From BOG-908 sp963692875 (GTDB taxonomy: Bacteria; Pseudomonadota; Alphaproteobacteria; Acetobacterales; Acetobacteraceae), in NCBI GenBank assembly GCA_965198755.1, contig OZ240673.1, positions 3,534,001 to 3,598,000 of the forward strand: a DNA stretch of 64,000 bases. Direction: 5' to 3'. Position numbers and translations under genes: made by a program. The notes under the pieces are model-generated. The model saw only the letters and a program-made list of their open reading frames with translations. It did no database searches and was not told where the DNA came from. Below are positions 55,591 to 64,000 of the stretch, piece by piece. Within the stretch, counting starts at the first letter, position 1. Every line of letters begins with the position of its first letter.

Positions 55591-57054
55591 ATGATCGACG
55601 TGACCTTCGCCGACGCTGCCCTGCCGCACACCGGCGCGCTCGGGCTGCTTGTGGGCGAGGGCGCCGGCGCCTCCGGCCTATGGCACGCCGCCGACGAGGC
55701 GACCGGCGGCGCCATAACCCGCGCCTTTGCCGCCGCCGAGTTCACCGGCAAGGAAGGCCAGAGCTGCGTCGTCCTGGCGCCCGGCGCCGGCCTGTCGCGC
55801 GTGGTCGCCGCCGGCTTGGGCAAGGAGGGCGAGCTCACGCCGCGCCGGGTGGAGGAGGCCGCCGGCACGCTGGCCGCCCACCTGTCGCGCGAGGCGGTGG
55901 CCGCCATCGCCGCCGACGGGCTGGACGGCGCACACGCTGCCGCCGCGGCGCTGGGCGCGGTGTTGCGGGCGTATCGTTTCGACGTCTACCGCACCAAGCA
56001 GAAGGCAGAGGACAAGCCGAAGCTGGCCGCGCTCACCGTGCTGACCGGCGAGCGGGCGGCCGCCGAGGCTGCGTGGCCGGCGCAGCGTGCCATCGCGCAC
56101 GGCGTGTTCGTCACCCGCGACCTGGTCAGCGAGCCGGCCAACATCCTCACCCCGCCGGAGTTCGCCACGCGCATCGAGAAGCTGTCCGAGCTGGGGCTGA
56201 AGATCGAGGTGTTCGGCCAGACCGAGCTGGAGGAGCTGGGGTTCGGCTCGCTGCTGGGTGTGAGCCAGGGCAGCGCGCAGCCGCCGCGCATGGTGGTGAT
56301 GCAGTGGCATGGCGGCGGGCAGGAGAAGCCGGTCGCGTTCATCGGCAAGGGCGTCACGTTCGACACCGGCGGCATCAGCATCAAGCCCGCGGCCGGCATG
56401 GAGGACATGAAGTGGGACATGGCCGGCGCCGGTACCGTGGTGGGGCTGATGGCGGCACTCGCCGGCCGCCGCGCAAAGGTGAACGCGGTTGGTTTGGTGG
56501 GGCTGGTGGAGAACATGCCCTCGGCCACCGCGCAGCGGCCGGGCGACGTGGTGAAGAGTTACTCCGGCCAGACGATCGAGGTGCTCAACACCGACGCGGA
56601 GGGCCGCCTCGTGCTGGCCGACGTGCTTTGGTACGCGCAGCAGAAGTTCGACCCGCGTTTCATGGTGGATTTGGCGACGCTGACGGGTGCGATCATCGTG
56701 GCGTTGGGCCACGAGCATGCCGGGCTGTTCAGCAACGATGACGATCTGTCCAGCAAGCTACTGGCCGTGGGCACCGCCACCGGCGAGAAGCTGTGGCGCA
56801 TGCCGATGGGCCGCGACTACGACAAGCAGCTGAAGAGCGACATCGCCGACATGAAGAACATCACCGGCCGGCCGGGCAGCTCCATCACCGCGGCGCAGTT
56901 CCTGGCGCGCTTCGTCAACGACAAGCCGTGGGCGCATCTCGACATTGCCGGCACGGCGTGGGCGTCGAAGGACGCCGCCGTGGTGCCAAAGGGTGCGACA
57001 GCGTTCGGCGTGCGGTTGCTCGACCGGCTGGTGGCGGCGCATTTCGAAGTCTGA
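55591..57054 (+). CDS. pepA: Leucyl aminopeptidase (M17)
   Basis: 487 residues. Metal and catalytic motifs are GKGVTFDTGGISIKP (near residue 255) and NTDAEGRLVLAD (near 335). Cleaves N-terminal residues from peptides, as a cytoplasmic hexamer with two zinc or manganese ions. The frame is open from 55,474, but ATG 55,591 gives the usual N terminus. A second M17 gene follows after one repeat copy. Confidence 0.95.
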   Translation: MIDVTFADAALPHTGALGLLVGEGAGASGLWHAADEATGGAITRAFAAAEFTGKEGQSCVVLAPGAGLSRVVAAGLGKEGELTPRRVEEAAGTLAAHLSREAVAAIAADGLDGAHAAAAALGAVLRAYRFDVYRTKQKAEDKPKLAALTVLTGERAAAEAAWPAQRAIAHGVFVTRDLVSEPANILTPPEFATRIEKLSELGLKIEVFGQTELEELGFGSLLGVSQGSAQPPRMVVMQWHGGGQEKPVAFIGKGVTFDTGGISIKPAAGMEDMKWDMAGAGTVVGLMAALAGRRAKVNAVGLVGLVENMPSATAQRPGDVVKSYSGQTIEVLNTDAEGRLVLADVLWYAQQKFDPRFMVDLATLTGAIIVALGHEHAGLFSNDDDLSSKLLAVGTATGEKLWRMPMGRDYDKQLKSDIADMKNITGRPGSSITAAQFLARFVNDKPWAHLDIAGTAWASKDAAVVPKGATAFGVRLLDRLVAAHFEV

Positions 57055-57062
57055 TGCATTGG

Positions 57063-57195
57063 CAGAAAGGCCTTCTTTTTTGAAAAAAAGAAGCAAAAAA
57101 CTTTTGTCTCTGCTGTCGCGGATTCTCCGGAGACGGATGCTCAGGGAACAAGAGTTTTTTGGTTCTTATTTTCAAAAAAGAACTGCTTGCCTTCC
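57063..57195 (+). repeat. Two-arm hairpin repeat, copy 26 (core forward)
   Basis: CTTC left arm, GCTGTCGCGG core, GTTC right arm with one changed base. Ends directly at the TTG start of the second aminopeptidase gene. Confidence 0.93.
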
Positions 57196-58542
57196 TTGCT
57201 AACCGTCCGCGTCACGGCAGTGCTGGACGCGGGCCTGCCGGTCATCCGCCCAGTCTCCACGCCGACCGAGCACTTTGACGCAGCGCCTGACAGCGCCGCG
57301 CTCGTCGGCGACGTCGTGTTCACCACGCTGAGCAAAGATGCAGAGTCTACCGGCGCGCTTGGTGTTATGCCGCTGCTCCGGCGCGCGCGCGTAGCCATCG
57401 ATGCGCGCGGTTTTCCTGCTGGCGTTGCAGCCGGGCTTGCGGCCGGCGCGTGCCTGCGGGCGTGGCGCTACGAGCACCTGCGCACGCGCGCGCGGGAAGA
57501 TGCGCCGCTGCTGGAAGCGATCGACCTGGTCTGCGACGACGCGCAGACGGCGCAGGCCTGGGCGGCGACGTCGGCCGGCGTGGAGGCGGCGATGTTCGCG
57601 CGCGACCTGGTGGCCGAGCCGTCGAACACGCTGACGCCGGCCGGTTTCGTCGAGCGCCTCGGCGTCCTGGCGGCGGCGGGCGTGGCTGTCGAGGTGATCG
57701 AGGCCGACGCGTTGCGGGCGCGGGGGTTCGGCGGCTTGCTGGCGGTGGGCGGCGGGTCGGTGCATGCGCCGCTTCTTGTGGTGCTGCGCTGGGCGGGCGA
57801 GGGTGCGCCGGTGGCGTTCGTCGGCAAGGGCATCACGTTCGACACCGGCGGGATCAGCATCAAGCCGGCGGACCGCATGTGGGAGATGCGCGCGGACATG
57901 GCGGGTGCGGCGGCGTGCGCGGGTGCGATGCTGGCACTGGCGCGGCGTGGCTCGACGGCGGCCGCGATGGCCGTGCTGCCGCTGGCGGAGAACGCGACGG
58001 GTGCGGCCAGCTATCGCCCCGGCGACGTGCTGCGGATGTTCGACGGCAGCACGGTGGCGGTGGTGGACACCGACGCGGAAGGCCGCCTGGTGCTGGCCGA
58101 CGCGCTGGCCTACGCGGTGACGCAGCGTCCGCGCGCCATCATCGACCTCGCGACGTTGACCGGGAGCATCGTGGTCGCCCTCGGGCACCACATGGCCGGC
58201 GCGTTCGGCACCAACGCGGCGCTGCTGGCGGCGGCGCAGGCCGCGGGCGAAGCAGTGGGCGAGCGGGTCTGGCCGATGCCGCTGGCCGAGGCATACCGCC
58301 GCGCGCTGGACAGCGACATCGCCGACATCCGCCATTGCGTGGACGGGTCCGGCCACCCCGATGCCTGCCAGGCTGCGGCGTTTTTGCGCGAGTTTGTGGG
58401 CGAGATACCGTGGCTGCACCTCGACATCGCCGGCGTGGAGTCGCACGCCGAGGCCAGCGAGCGCCACGCGGCAGGGCCAACCGGCTTCGGCGTGCGTCTG
58501 CTGGACCGGCTGGTGGGCGAGCACTACGAGTCGCATGGCTGA
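57196..58542 (+). CDS. Second leucyl aminopeptidase-family protein (M17), TTG start
   Basis: 448 residues from TTG 57,196 (an in-frame TTG at 57,187 is also possible). GKGITFDTGGISIKP and DTDAEGRLVLAD are present, so the metal ligands are kept, but the Asn of NTDAEGR is Asp. The N-terminal domain is shorter than in PepA. As with the SDR gene at 18,202, the start lies on the edge of a repeat copy and there is no ribosome site. It overlaps holC by eight bases. Confidence 0.85.
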   Translation: MLTVRVTAVLDAGLPVIRPVSTPTEHFDAAPDSAALVGDVVFTTLSKDAESTGALGVMPLLRRARVAIDARGFPAGVAAGLAAGACLRAWRYEHLRTRAREDAPLLEAIDLVCDDAQTAQAWAATSAGVEAAMFARDLVAEPSNTLTPAGFVERLGVLAAAGVAVEVIEADALRARGFGGLLAVGGGSVHAPLLVVLRWAGEGAPVAFVGKGITFDTGGISIKPADRMWEMRADMAGAAACAGAMLALARRGSTAAAMAVLPLAENATGAASYRPGDVLRMFDGSTVAVVDTDAEGRLVLADALAYAVTQRPRAIIDLATLTGSIVVALGHHMAGAFGTNAALLAAAQAAGEAVGERVWPMPLAEAYRRALDSDIADIRHCVDGSGHPDACQAAAFLREFVGEIPWLHLDIAGVESHAEASERHAAGPTGFGVRLLDRLVGEHYESHG

Positions 58543-58978
58543 GATCGGCTTCTACCACCTGACCCGCACCGGCGCCGACCAGGCGCTGCCGCCGCTGCTC
58601 GGCCGCACGCTCAAGGCCGGCCACCGCGCCGTGGTGTTGCTGGGCAGCGAGGCGCGCGTGGCCGCGCTGGACGCCGCGCTGTGGGCGTGCACGGACCCGG
58701 ACTGGCTGCCGCACGGAACGCCGGCCACGGGCGATGCGGACATGCAGCCGATCTGGCTCACGCATCGCGACGAGGCGCCGAACGGGGCGCGCTACGCGTT
58801 CCTGCTGGACGGGACGACAAGCGCGGCGCTGGGGGCGTTCGAGCGGGTGTTCGATCTGTTCGACGGCGGCGACGAGGCGGCGGTGGCGGCGGCACGCGGG
58901 CGCTGGTCGGCGGCAAAGGCGGGGGGGCATGGGCTGACGTATTGGCAGCAGGGGGTGCGGGGGTGGGAGAAGAAGTAA
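58535..58978 (+). CDS. holC: DNA polymerase III chi subunit
   Basis: 147 residues. IGFYHLTRTGADQALPPLL at the start, followed by AGHRAVVLLGSEARV and IWLTHRDEAPNGARYAFLLDG, fit HolC. It joins the clamp loader to single-strand-binding protein. The ATG lies within the end of the aminopeptidase gene, an arrangement (pepA-holC) common in proteobacteria. TAA stop next to repeat copy 27. Confidence 0.9.
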   Translation: MAEIGFYHLTRTGADQALPPLLGRTLKAGHRAVVLLGSEARVAALDAALWACTDPDWLPHGTPATGDADMQPIWLTHRDEAPNGARYAFLLDGTTSAALGAFERVFDLFDGGDEAAVAAARGRWSAAKAGGHGLTYWQQGVRGWEKK

Positions 58979-58980
58979 AG

Positions 58981-59063
58981 CGAGCAAGCAAGGCCTGCTT
59001 TTTTGAAAAAAAGCAGCAAAAAACTTTTGTCTCGGCTGTCGTGGATTTTTCCGGCGGCGTGTA
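58981..59063 (+). repeat. Single-arm hairpin repeat, copy 27
   Basis: CTGC arm and GCTGTCGTGG core variant right after holC. The second arm is absent. Confidence 0.88.
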
Positions 59064-59311
59064 ATCGATGAGACAGAGGTTTGCCACGAGTACACTGTCT
59101 TTTGTGTCGCAAGTCGGACGAAGATCGGTGCTGCTGCAACTGGCGGACGACTGGAGTGACTGCCTTCTACGCAGCTCCAACGCGTGCTCGCGAAAGCAAT
59201 TGCCCCGCGGTCGTATCGCAACGGCCATTCGAGATGTTGACCTGCGAACAAGCGAGCTAAGCGGTTCTTATACCAGCGGCCCTGGATCTTGACCCTTCGA
59301 AGTCCGGCAGG
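59064..59311. other. Non-coding region between repeat copies 27 and 28a
   Basis: A 74-codon open frame (59,068-59,292) has no similarity or ribosome site and is probably chance. The last 25 bases (59,279-59,303) match the flank of repeat copy 5. Confidence 0.4.
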
Positions 59312-59447
59312 GAAGGCAAGGCCTTCTTTTCTGAAGAAAAGAAGCAAAAGACTTTTGGTCCGGCTGTCGCGGACGTTTCTGCAAAGCGCGCCCAAGGGAA
59401 CAAAAGTTTTTGGGTTCTTTTTTTCAAAAAAGAACCGCTTGCTTTGC
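59312..59447 (+). repeat. Two-arm hairpin repeat, copy 28a (core forward)
   Basis: CTTC left arm with TTTTCTGAAGAAAA, GGCTGTCGCGG core, GTTC right arm. Confidence 0.93.
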
Positions 59448-59449
59448 TT

Positions 59450-59512
59450 GTCACCGGTCAAAACTTAAGGCGATTGGTATTTTACCTGCGGCCCGAGACC
59501 TTAACCGGTGAC
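59450..59512. repeat. Interrupted palindrome between repeat copies 28a and 28b
   Basis: GTCACCGGT (59,450-59,458) pairs with ACCGGTGAC (59,504-59,512), and TTAAGG (59,465-59,470) with CCTTAA (59,499-59,504). The left half carries six extra bases. Confidence 0.65.
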
Positions 59513-59514
59513 CA

Positions 59515-59649
59515 GCAAGGCAAGCAGTTCTTTTTTAGAAAAAGAACCAAAAAACTTTTGTTCCTTTTGGACGCGCGCTGCAGAAACCTCCGCGACAGCA
59601 GGACCAAGAGTTTTTTGCTGCTTTTTTTCAAAAAAGCAGGCCTTGCTTA
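59515..59649 (-). repeat. Two-arm hairpin repeat, copy 28b (core reverse)
   Basis: GTTC left arm with TTTTTTAGAAAAA, CCGCGACAGC, then a CTGC right arm. With copies 27 and 28a it forms a dense cluster. Confidence 0.93.
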
Positions 59650-59924
59650 CTTCCCGCACGCCGGAGCTAAAAATACCATCGCTGATACGATTGCTCATGG
59701 TCTTGCCGCCCAACGGGCTTTGTCACAGGCCGTTTGAACATGCTTCTGTGCAGTCCCAGGCAGCAGCCGATGTCAGTGGGCGGATCACGTGCGCAACGGA
59801 CATCGGCCGGGTCGGCACCGTCGCCACCTTCAGCGTTCAAGTGCGACAATGAAACGTTTGTAATCCGCCTACGAGGCTAGTGCGCTGTCCCAATTCTCGT
59901 TGCGGCACGCACCCAAATTTGGAC
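59650..59924. other. Non-coding stretch before the Tim44-domain gene
   Basis: No credible gene in either strand. Small open frames (for example 59,667-59,849 minus) lack support. May be remnant DNA. Confidence 0.4.
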
Positions 59925-60884
59925 CTACCGCGACTGCTGGATCGCCGAGAGCACCCAGCGTGCACCCGACGCGCGCAGAAACGTCCACACCTCGGTGACC
60001 GTCACGCGCTCGTTGGGGCTGCCGTCCACCACGCGGCCGGTTGCGTCCCGCGTGACGTCGATCATCGAGAAGCGCATCGCTACGGTTGCATATTCGCGCG
60101 CGCCCTCCGACCAGGCTTCGGACAGGTCGCCCTGTTGCAGGCGGACGTCGGTGACGGTGTTGCGCACACCGCGGCTGGCAAGTTCGGAGAGCTGCTCGCT
60201 GAAGAAGCTGACCATCTCCGGCGTGGCCATGGTGTTCATGCCGGCCAAGTCCTGTGCGGACCACGCTTTCTGGATGCCGTGCAGCAGCTGGTCGAAGCTT
60301 TGGTAGTCGCCCTGGACGAGGGCGAGCGGCCGGGTGGCGCGGGTGCTGCCGCCGAACAGGTTGCCGGGACGCGCGGGTCCGCCGGTGGGGCGAGCTGACC
60401 CGGGGTTCATCATGCGGGCGAAGCGGCCGCCGCCTGCCATGGCCAGGTTGCCGGCGAAGAAGCGGCGGTAGATCCAACTCGCCAGCAGATAGAGCAGGAA
60501 CATCTGCAGAAGCAGGCCGATCAGGCTGCCGCCGCCGCTCATGCCGCCGAAGAAGCCGCGGCCGAACAGCAGCCCACCGATACCGGCGCCGAGGAAACCG
60601 CCGAGCAGGCCGGCCGCGAACGGCGAGCGCGCGCGCTGGCCGAAGCCGCCGTTGCCGTAGCCGCTGTTGCCGTAGCCGGAACCGAAGGTCGACCCGTTGC
60701 CGTTATTGGGCGTGTAACTGCGCTGGATGGGTGCGGCGCCGTTCGACAGCCCGTTGCCGGCGGGTGCCGAGTAGGTCCGGCCGCCGCGACTGCCGAACGA
60801 GCCGCCGAGGCCCGGGCGCGCGTCGGCCAGGGCGGGGGCGAGTGCCAGGAGAAGGGCGAGAAGCCAAGGGGTGAGGCGGCGCAT
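59925..60884 (-). CDS. Tim44-like domain membrane protein
   Basis: 319 residues. A signal-type N terminus (LLALLLALAPALADA), a Gly/Ser-rich linker, a Gly-rich hydrophobic region (FAAGLLGGFLGAGIGGLLFGR), a membrane helix (SLIGLLLQMFLLYLLASWIY) and a C-terminal Tim44-like domain (about 185-319) with FLRASGARWVLSAIQQS at the end. Bacterial relatives are inner-membrane proteins of uncertain role. ATG 60,884; the longer frame runs into repeat copy 29. Confidence 0.87.
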   Translation of the reverse strand: MRRLTPWLLALLLALAPALADARPGLGGSFGSRGGRTYSAPAGNGLSNGAAPIQRSYTPNNGNGSTFGSGYGNSGYGNGGFGQRARSPFAAGLLGGFLGAGIGGLLFGRGFFGGMSGGGSLIGLLLQMFLLYLLASWIYRRFFAGNLAMAGGGRFARMMNPGSARPTGGPARPGNLFGGSTRATRPLALVQGDYQSFDQLLHGIQKAWSAQDLAGMNTMATPEMVSFFSEQLSELASRGVRNTVTDVRLQQGDLSEAWSEGAREYATVAMRFSMIDVTRDATGRVVDGSPNERVTVTEVWTFLRASGARWVLSAIQQSR

Positions 60885-60948
60885 GATGGGACCTGAGGTT
60901 CTTGGGGCAATGTGGGAGCGGTGAAGGCGAAAATGGAGTGCACAGGCG

Positions 60949-61086
60949 AAGCAAGGAAGCGGTTCTTTTTCGAAAAAAAGAACCAAAAAACTTTTGTCTC
61001 CGCTGTCGCGCGCTCGCCGGCCAGCGTTCGTCAGGGAATAAAAGTTTTTTGGTTCTTTTTTTCAAAAAAGAACCGCTTGCCTTCTT
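60949..61086 (+). repeat. Two-arm hairpin repeat, copy 29 (core forward)
   Basis: Both arms GTTC type (left stem TTTTTCGAAAAAA), core GCTGTCGCGC. Starts 65 bases before the Tim44 gene and ends next to the ygfZ stop codon. Confidence 0.92.
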
Positions 61087-61899
61087 CTACGCCAGTTCCG
61101 GCAGCCTCGCCCAACCAGGCACATGGTGCGTGATCTCCTGCCCGTCCGCCACAAGCCCGCCCGCACTGAGCGCGTCCAGCCGCAGCACCGCCAGCCCCTG
61201 CGCGCCGTTGCTGGACCGCATGGTGCCGACCTCCCTACCCGCAGCGAAGATAGGCGTGCCCGCCGGCCGAAGCGGGCCCTGTCCGCTGACCGGCAGCAGG
61301 CGCCGTTTCACCAAGCCGCGGTAGCGGGTGCGGGCGGTCAGCTCCTGGCCCATGTAGCAGCCCTTGGTCCAGGAGACGCCGTTCAGCTCGTCAAAGCCGG
61401 CCTCGAGCAGGATGGTCTTCTCCGGTTCCAGGTCGCGCGTGCCGTCCGGCAGGCCGAGGCCGAGCCGGTGCAGGTCGTAGGCATCGGCGTCCGCGTTGGC
61501 GGCCAGCCCGGAGGCCAGGAGGCGATAGCCGGCGCCGGGGTGGCGCGGGTCCGGCGCGGCAATGGCTGCGGCCGCGGGCGGGTCGCCGTCCCATGCGGCG
61601 TGCACCTGCAGCGGGTCGGGCGCGATGGCCACGTCGGCACGCAGGCGGTAGCGGGACAGGTGCTGGACAAGCATGGCGGTCTGGGCGGCCTCGCAGTCGA
61701 GCAGCAGGCGGCCGGCGTCCGCGAAAACGAAGAAGTCGGCCAGGTATTTGCCCTGCGCGGTCAGCAGCGCGGCCCAGACGGCACGGGCGGGTGCGGCCAG
61801 CGCCACGTCGTTGGAGACGAGGCCGTTGAGGAAGCTCACCCGGTCCGCACCGGTGACGGAGAGGACGGCGCGGGCGGGGAGGTGGATGAGCTGTGTCAT
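61087..61899 (-). CDS. ygfZ: Folate-binding protein YgfZ
   Basis: 270 residues, related to aminomethyltransferase. KGCYMGQELTARTRYRG (near residue 190) carries the conserved KGCY-x-GQE motif with its essential Cys. Helps iron-sulfur cluster repair or assembly with tetrahydrofolate. ATG 61,899. The frame upstream (to 62,103) is repeat-derived. TAG stop at the edge of a repeat copy. Confidence 0.93.
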   Translation of the reverse strand: MTQLIHLPARAVLSVTGADRVSFLNGLVSNDVALAAPARAVWAALLTAQGKYLADFFVFADAGRLLLDCEAAQTAMLVQHLSRYRLRADVAIAPDPLQVHAAWDGDPPAAAAIAAPDPRHPGAGYRLLASGLAANADADAYDLHRLGLGLPDGTRDLEPEKTILLEAGFDELNGVSWTKGCYMGQELTARTRYRGLVKRRLLPVSGQGPLRPAGTPIFAAGREVGTMRSSNGAQGLAVLRLDALSAGGLVADGQEITHHVPGWARLPELA

Positions 61900-62237
61900 G
61901 ACAGGCAAGTGGCAAGCCACGCGACGGAAGAAAAGCCGGGCGTCGGCGCATGAGCACGACAGCTTTCTGGGTCCTGCGACCCCAGTGAAGGAAGCAAGGC
62001 CTGCTTTTTTGAAAAAAAGCAGCAAAAAACTTTTATCCCTGCTGTCGCGGAGTCTCCCGCAGCTTGTACCTGGGAACAAAAGTTTTTTGGTTCTTTTTTT
62101 CAAAAAAGAACCGGTTGCCTTGCCTGTCTCCGGTCACACGCCTCGAACGCGCGTCAAACACCCACCCGCCGCCGTGGCTGGCCTAGGCGGAACGTGCCAG
62201 AGTTGTTCGTCCCCAGGGAGCGTGCCACATCGTAACC
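61900..62237. other. Divergent region between ygfZ and the protease gene
   Basis: Holds repeat copy 30 (61,988-62,125). The remaining 90 and 110 bases show no clear gene. The stretch before 62,238 lacks a strong ribosome site. Confidence 0.4.
61988..62125 (+). repeat. Two-arm hairpin repeat, copy 30 (core forward)
   Basis: CTGC left arm, CTGCTGTCGCGG core, GTTC right arm; near-consensus. Confidence 0.94.
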
Positions 62238-63314
62238 ATGCGTCTGATCCTGCCCGCGTTGCTGGCTCTCGCCGTCTCGGCCCCGATCGGCCGGGCGCAG
62301 CCGCTGGTGCAGACCGGGCCGCTGACCTTTGCGCCACTGGTCCGCCGTGTGGTGCCTGCCGTGGTCAACATTGCCGTGCGGGTGAGCGTGGCCGACCCGG
62401 CCGCGGCGACCGGGGTGCCGCCGGAGCTGCGCGGCACGCCGTTCGAGAAGACCTTCCGCGACAAGCTGAAGGGACGCCGCGAGCAGATGATCGGCGCCGG
62501 CTCCGGCTTCGTGCTGGACCCGTCCGGCATCATCGTGACCAACAACCACGTGGTGGGCGAGGCGGACAAGATCCTGGTCAGCTTCACCGACGGAAGCGAG
62601 CTACCGGCCCACATCATCGGCACCGATGAGCTGACCGACATCGCGGTGATCAAGGTGGATGCCGACCACAAGCTGCCGGCGGTGCCCTGGGGCGACAGCC
62701 GTGCGGTTCAGGTGGGCGACTGGGTGATGGCGGCTGGCAACCCGTTCGGCCTGGGCGGGTCGGTGACGGCCGGCATCGTGAGTGCGCGCGGGCGCGACAT
62801 CGGCGCCGGGCCGTTCGACGACTTCTTCCAGCTCGACGCGCCGATCAACCCGGGCAACTCGGGTGGGCCCAGCTTCAACATGTCCGGCCAGGTGATTGCG
62901 CTCAACACCGCCATCGTCTCGCCCACTGGCGGCTCGGTCGGCATCGGCTTCGCCATCCCCTCGGAGATCGCCCAGCGCATCGTCGACGAGCTGCTGGAGA
63001 AGGGGCACGTGGACCGCGGCTGGCTGGGCGTGGAGCTGGACACGTCGGGCACGCACAAGCACGTGGGTGCCGCCATCGCCTCGGTGAACCACGGCGGGCC
63101 GGCGGCGCATGGCGGCCTGCGCGCCGGCGACCTGGTGATGGCGATCAACGGCGAGCGGGTGGACAGCACGCGCGAGCTGATCCGCGACGTCTCCGCGGTG
63201 AACCCGGGGGCGGTCGCACATCTGCGGGTGCGGCGGGGTGCGGCCACGATGGATCTGGACGTGGTGGTGGGCCGCCGGCCGCCGGAACCCGAACCCGAAG
63301 AGACGGTGCAATGA
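62238..63314 (+). CDS. DegP/HtrA-like periplasmic serine protease
   Basis: 358 residues. Signal peptide (ALLALAVSAPIGRA), then a trypsin-like domain with His in VTNNHVV, Asp in LTDIAVIKVD and Ser in NPGNSGGPS, and one PDZ domain (about 250-335, GAAIASVNHGGPAAHGGLRAGD). A single PDZ suggests a DegS/HhoA-like form rather than DegP with two. Protein quality control in the periplasm. A response regulator gene follows after 95 bases. Confidence 0.93.
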   Translation: MRLILPALLALAVSAPIGRAQPLVQTGPLTFAPLVRRVVPAVVNIAVRVSVADPAAATGVPPELRGTPFEKTFRDKLKGRREQMIGAGSGFVLDPSGIIVTNNHVVGEADKILVSFTDGSELPAHIIGTDELTDIAVIKVDADHKLPAVPWGDSRAVQVGDWVMAAGNPFGLGGSVTAGIVSARGRDIGAGPFDDFFQLDAPINPGNSGGPSFNMSGQVIALNTAIVSPTGGSVGIGFAIPSEIAQRIVDELLEKGHVDRGWLGVELDTSGTHKHVGAAIASVNHGGPAAHGGLRAGDLVMAINGERVDSTRELIRDVSAVNPGAVAHLRVRRGAATMDLDVVVGRRPPEPEPEETVQ

Positions 63315-63409
63315 GCCAGGCGCCAGTTGTCAGCCCGCAGTCGCCAGACCGGCGCACCGCGGCAGATCGCCTGTCCGACCACCGACAGCTGAAGGCTGAT
63401 GACTGAATC

Positions 63410-64000
63410 ATGCGCATACTGATTGTCGAAGACGACCCGACCGTCGCCCAGTTCGTGGTGAAGGGGCTGCGCGAGGCGGGGCATGTTGTGGAGCATGCCG
63501 ATAACGGCCGCGACGGGCTGTTCATGGCCGCCAGCGAGGCGTTCGACACCATCATCCTCGACCGCATGTTGCCGGGCGGCATCGACGGGATACGCCTGCT
63601 GGAGACGCTGCGCTCGCAGAACAACGCGACGCCGGTGCTGCTGCTGTCCGCGTTGGCGCAGGTGGACGAGCGGGTGGCCGGGTTGAAAGCGGGCGGCGAC
63701 GACTATTTGACCAAGCCGTTCGCGTTTTCCGAGCTGCTGGCGCGGGTCGAAGCGCTGACCCGGCGCGGCAAGTCCGACGGTCCGCAGACCAAGCTGCTGG
63801 TGGGCGACCTGGAGATGGATTTGCTGTCGCGCACGGTGCGCCGTGCGGCTCAGAAGATCGACCTGCAGCCGCGCGAGTTCCGGCTGCTGGAGTACCTGAT
63901 GCGCCACGCCGGCCAGGTGGTGACGCGCACGATGCTGTTGGAAGGCGTGTGGGACTACCATTTCGACCCGCAGACGAACGTGATCGACGTGCATGTAAGC
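63410..64000 (+). CDS. OmpR-family response regulator, C terminus cut by window edge
   Basis: 197 residues visible. The receiver domain has VEDD at the N terminus, the phospho-acceptor Asp in IILDRMLPG (residue 51) and Lys in YLTKPFAF. The winged-helix output domain (QPREFRLLEYLMRHAG) is open to the end of the window. A sensor kinase is likely to follow beyond the window. The ATG at 63,410 gives the standard MRILIVEDD start. Confidence 0.92.
   Translation, partial: MRILIVEDDPTVAQFVVKGLREAGHVVEHADNGRDGLFMAASEAFDTIILDRMLPGGIDGIRLLETLRSQNNATPVLLLSALAQVDERVAGLKAGGDDYLTKPFAFSELLARVEALTRRGKSDGPQTKLLVGDLEMDLLSRTVRRAAQKIDLQPREFRLLEYLMRHAGQVVTRTMLLEGVWDYHFDPQTNVIDVHVS

Noticed and set aside
59068..59292. 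74-residue plus-strand ORF
   Set aside because: No ribosome site, no recognisable family, starts at the edge of a repeat copy.

Overview
The window is high-GC alphaproteobacterial DNA, most likely from the Acetobacteraceae. The main reason is the oxidative pentose-phosphate operon on the minus strand: tkt, a fused transaldolase/glucose-6-phosphate isomerase, gnd, zwf, two Cof-type HAD genes, pgl, rpiA and gntK. A MucR regulator and a leucine-degradation block agree with this. No taxonomic search could be run.

Layout. 1-11,160: pentose-phosphate operon with a promoter upstream of tkt. 11,308-12,459: a radical SAM protein. 12,850-14,023: a decayed IS5-family element carrying an antisense passenger ORF. 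14,218-19,975: MBL-fold hydrolase, three short-chain dehydrogenases, a [2Fe-2S] ferredoxin and a flavin reductase. 20,137-23,643: a 1168-residue triple-domain glycosyltransferase. 23,787-31,595: a FemAB/GNAT-like protein, mntR/mntH, a broken TetR gene, nadE, a small unknown gene and gltX. 31,867-37,672: a secreted protein, an acyltransferase, a PspB-like/PspC-tailed envelope pair and a divergent NRAMP transporter. 37,883-42,754: cysS, a tRNA methyltransferase, three small exported proteins and tRNA-Val. 42,936-52,099: thiolase, mucR, isovaleryl-CoA dehydrogenase and methylcrotonyl-CoA carboxylase, then sua5 and cysQ. 52,274-55,423: an intact IS1595-type transposon with passengers and a tRNA-like sequence. 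55,591-64,000: two leucyl aminopeptidases, holC, a Tim44-domain protein, ygfZ, a DegP-like protease and a truncated response regulator.

The strongest unexplained signal is an intergenic repeat family. I count 34 loci in 64 kb, 24 with two arms and 10 with one. Each complete copy is about 135-150 bp: two AT-rich hairpin arms around a GC-rich, direction-giving core that contains GCTGTCGCGG. The arms show compensatory base changes. In most copies the arm beside the core is of CTTC or CTGC type and the far arm is of GTTC type. Copies often begin within a few bases of a stop codon, and they also lie inside operons. They create false N-terminal extensions in automatic gene calls, so the starts given here were corrected. 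One copy is split by a 110-bp mini-transposon inserted exactly in a hairpin loop.

How genes work together: the first block makes NADPH and pentoses through the oxidative pentose-phosphate route. mntR and mntH form a divergent manganese uptake switch. liuA, liuB and liuD carry out consecutive steps of leucine breakdown from isovaleryl-CoA to 3-methylglutaconyl-CoA. The PspB-like/PspC-tailed pair looks like an envelope-stress unit. The remaining genes are mostly single housekeeping genes separated by the repeat.
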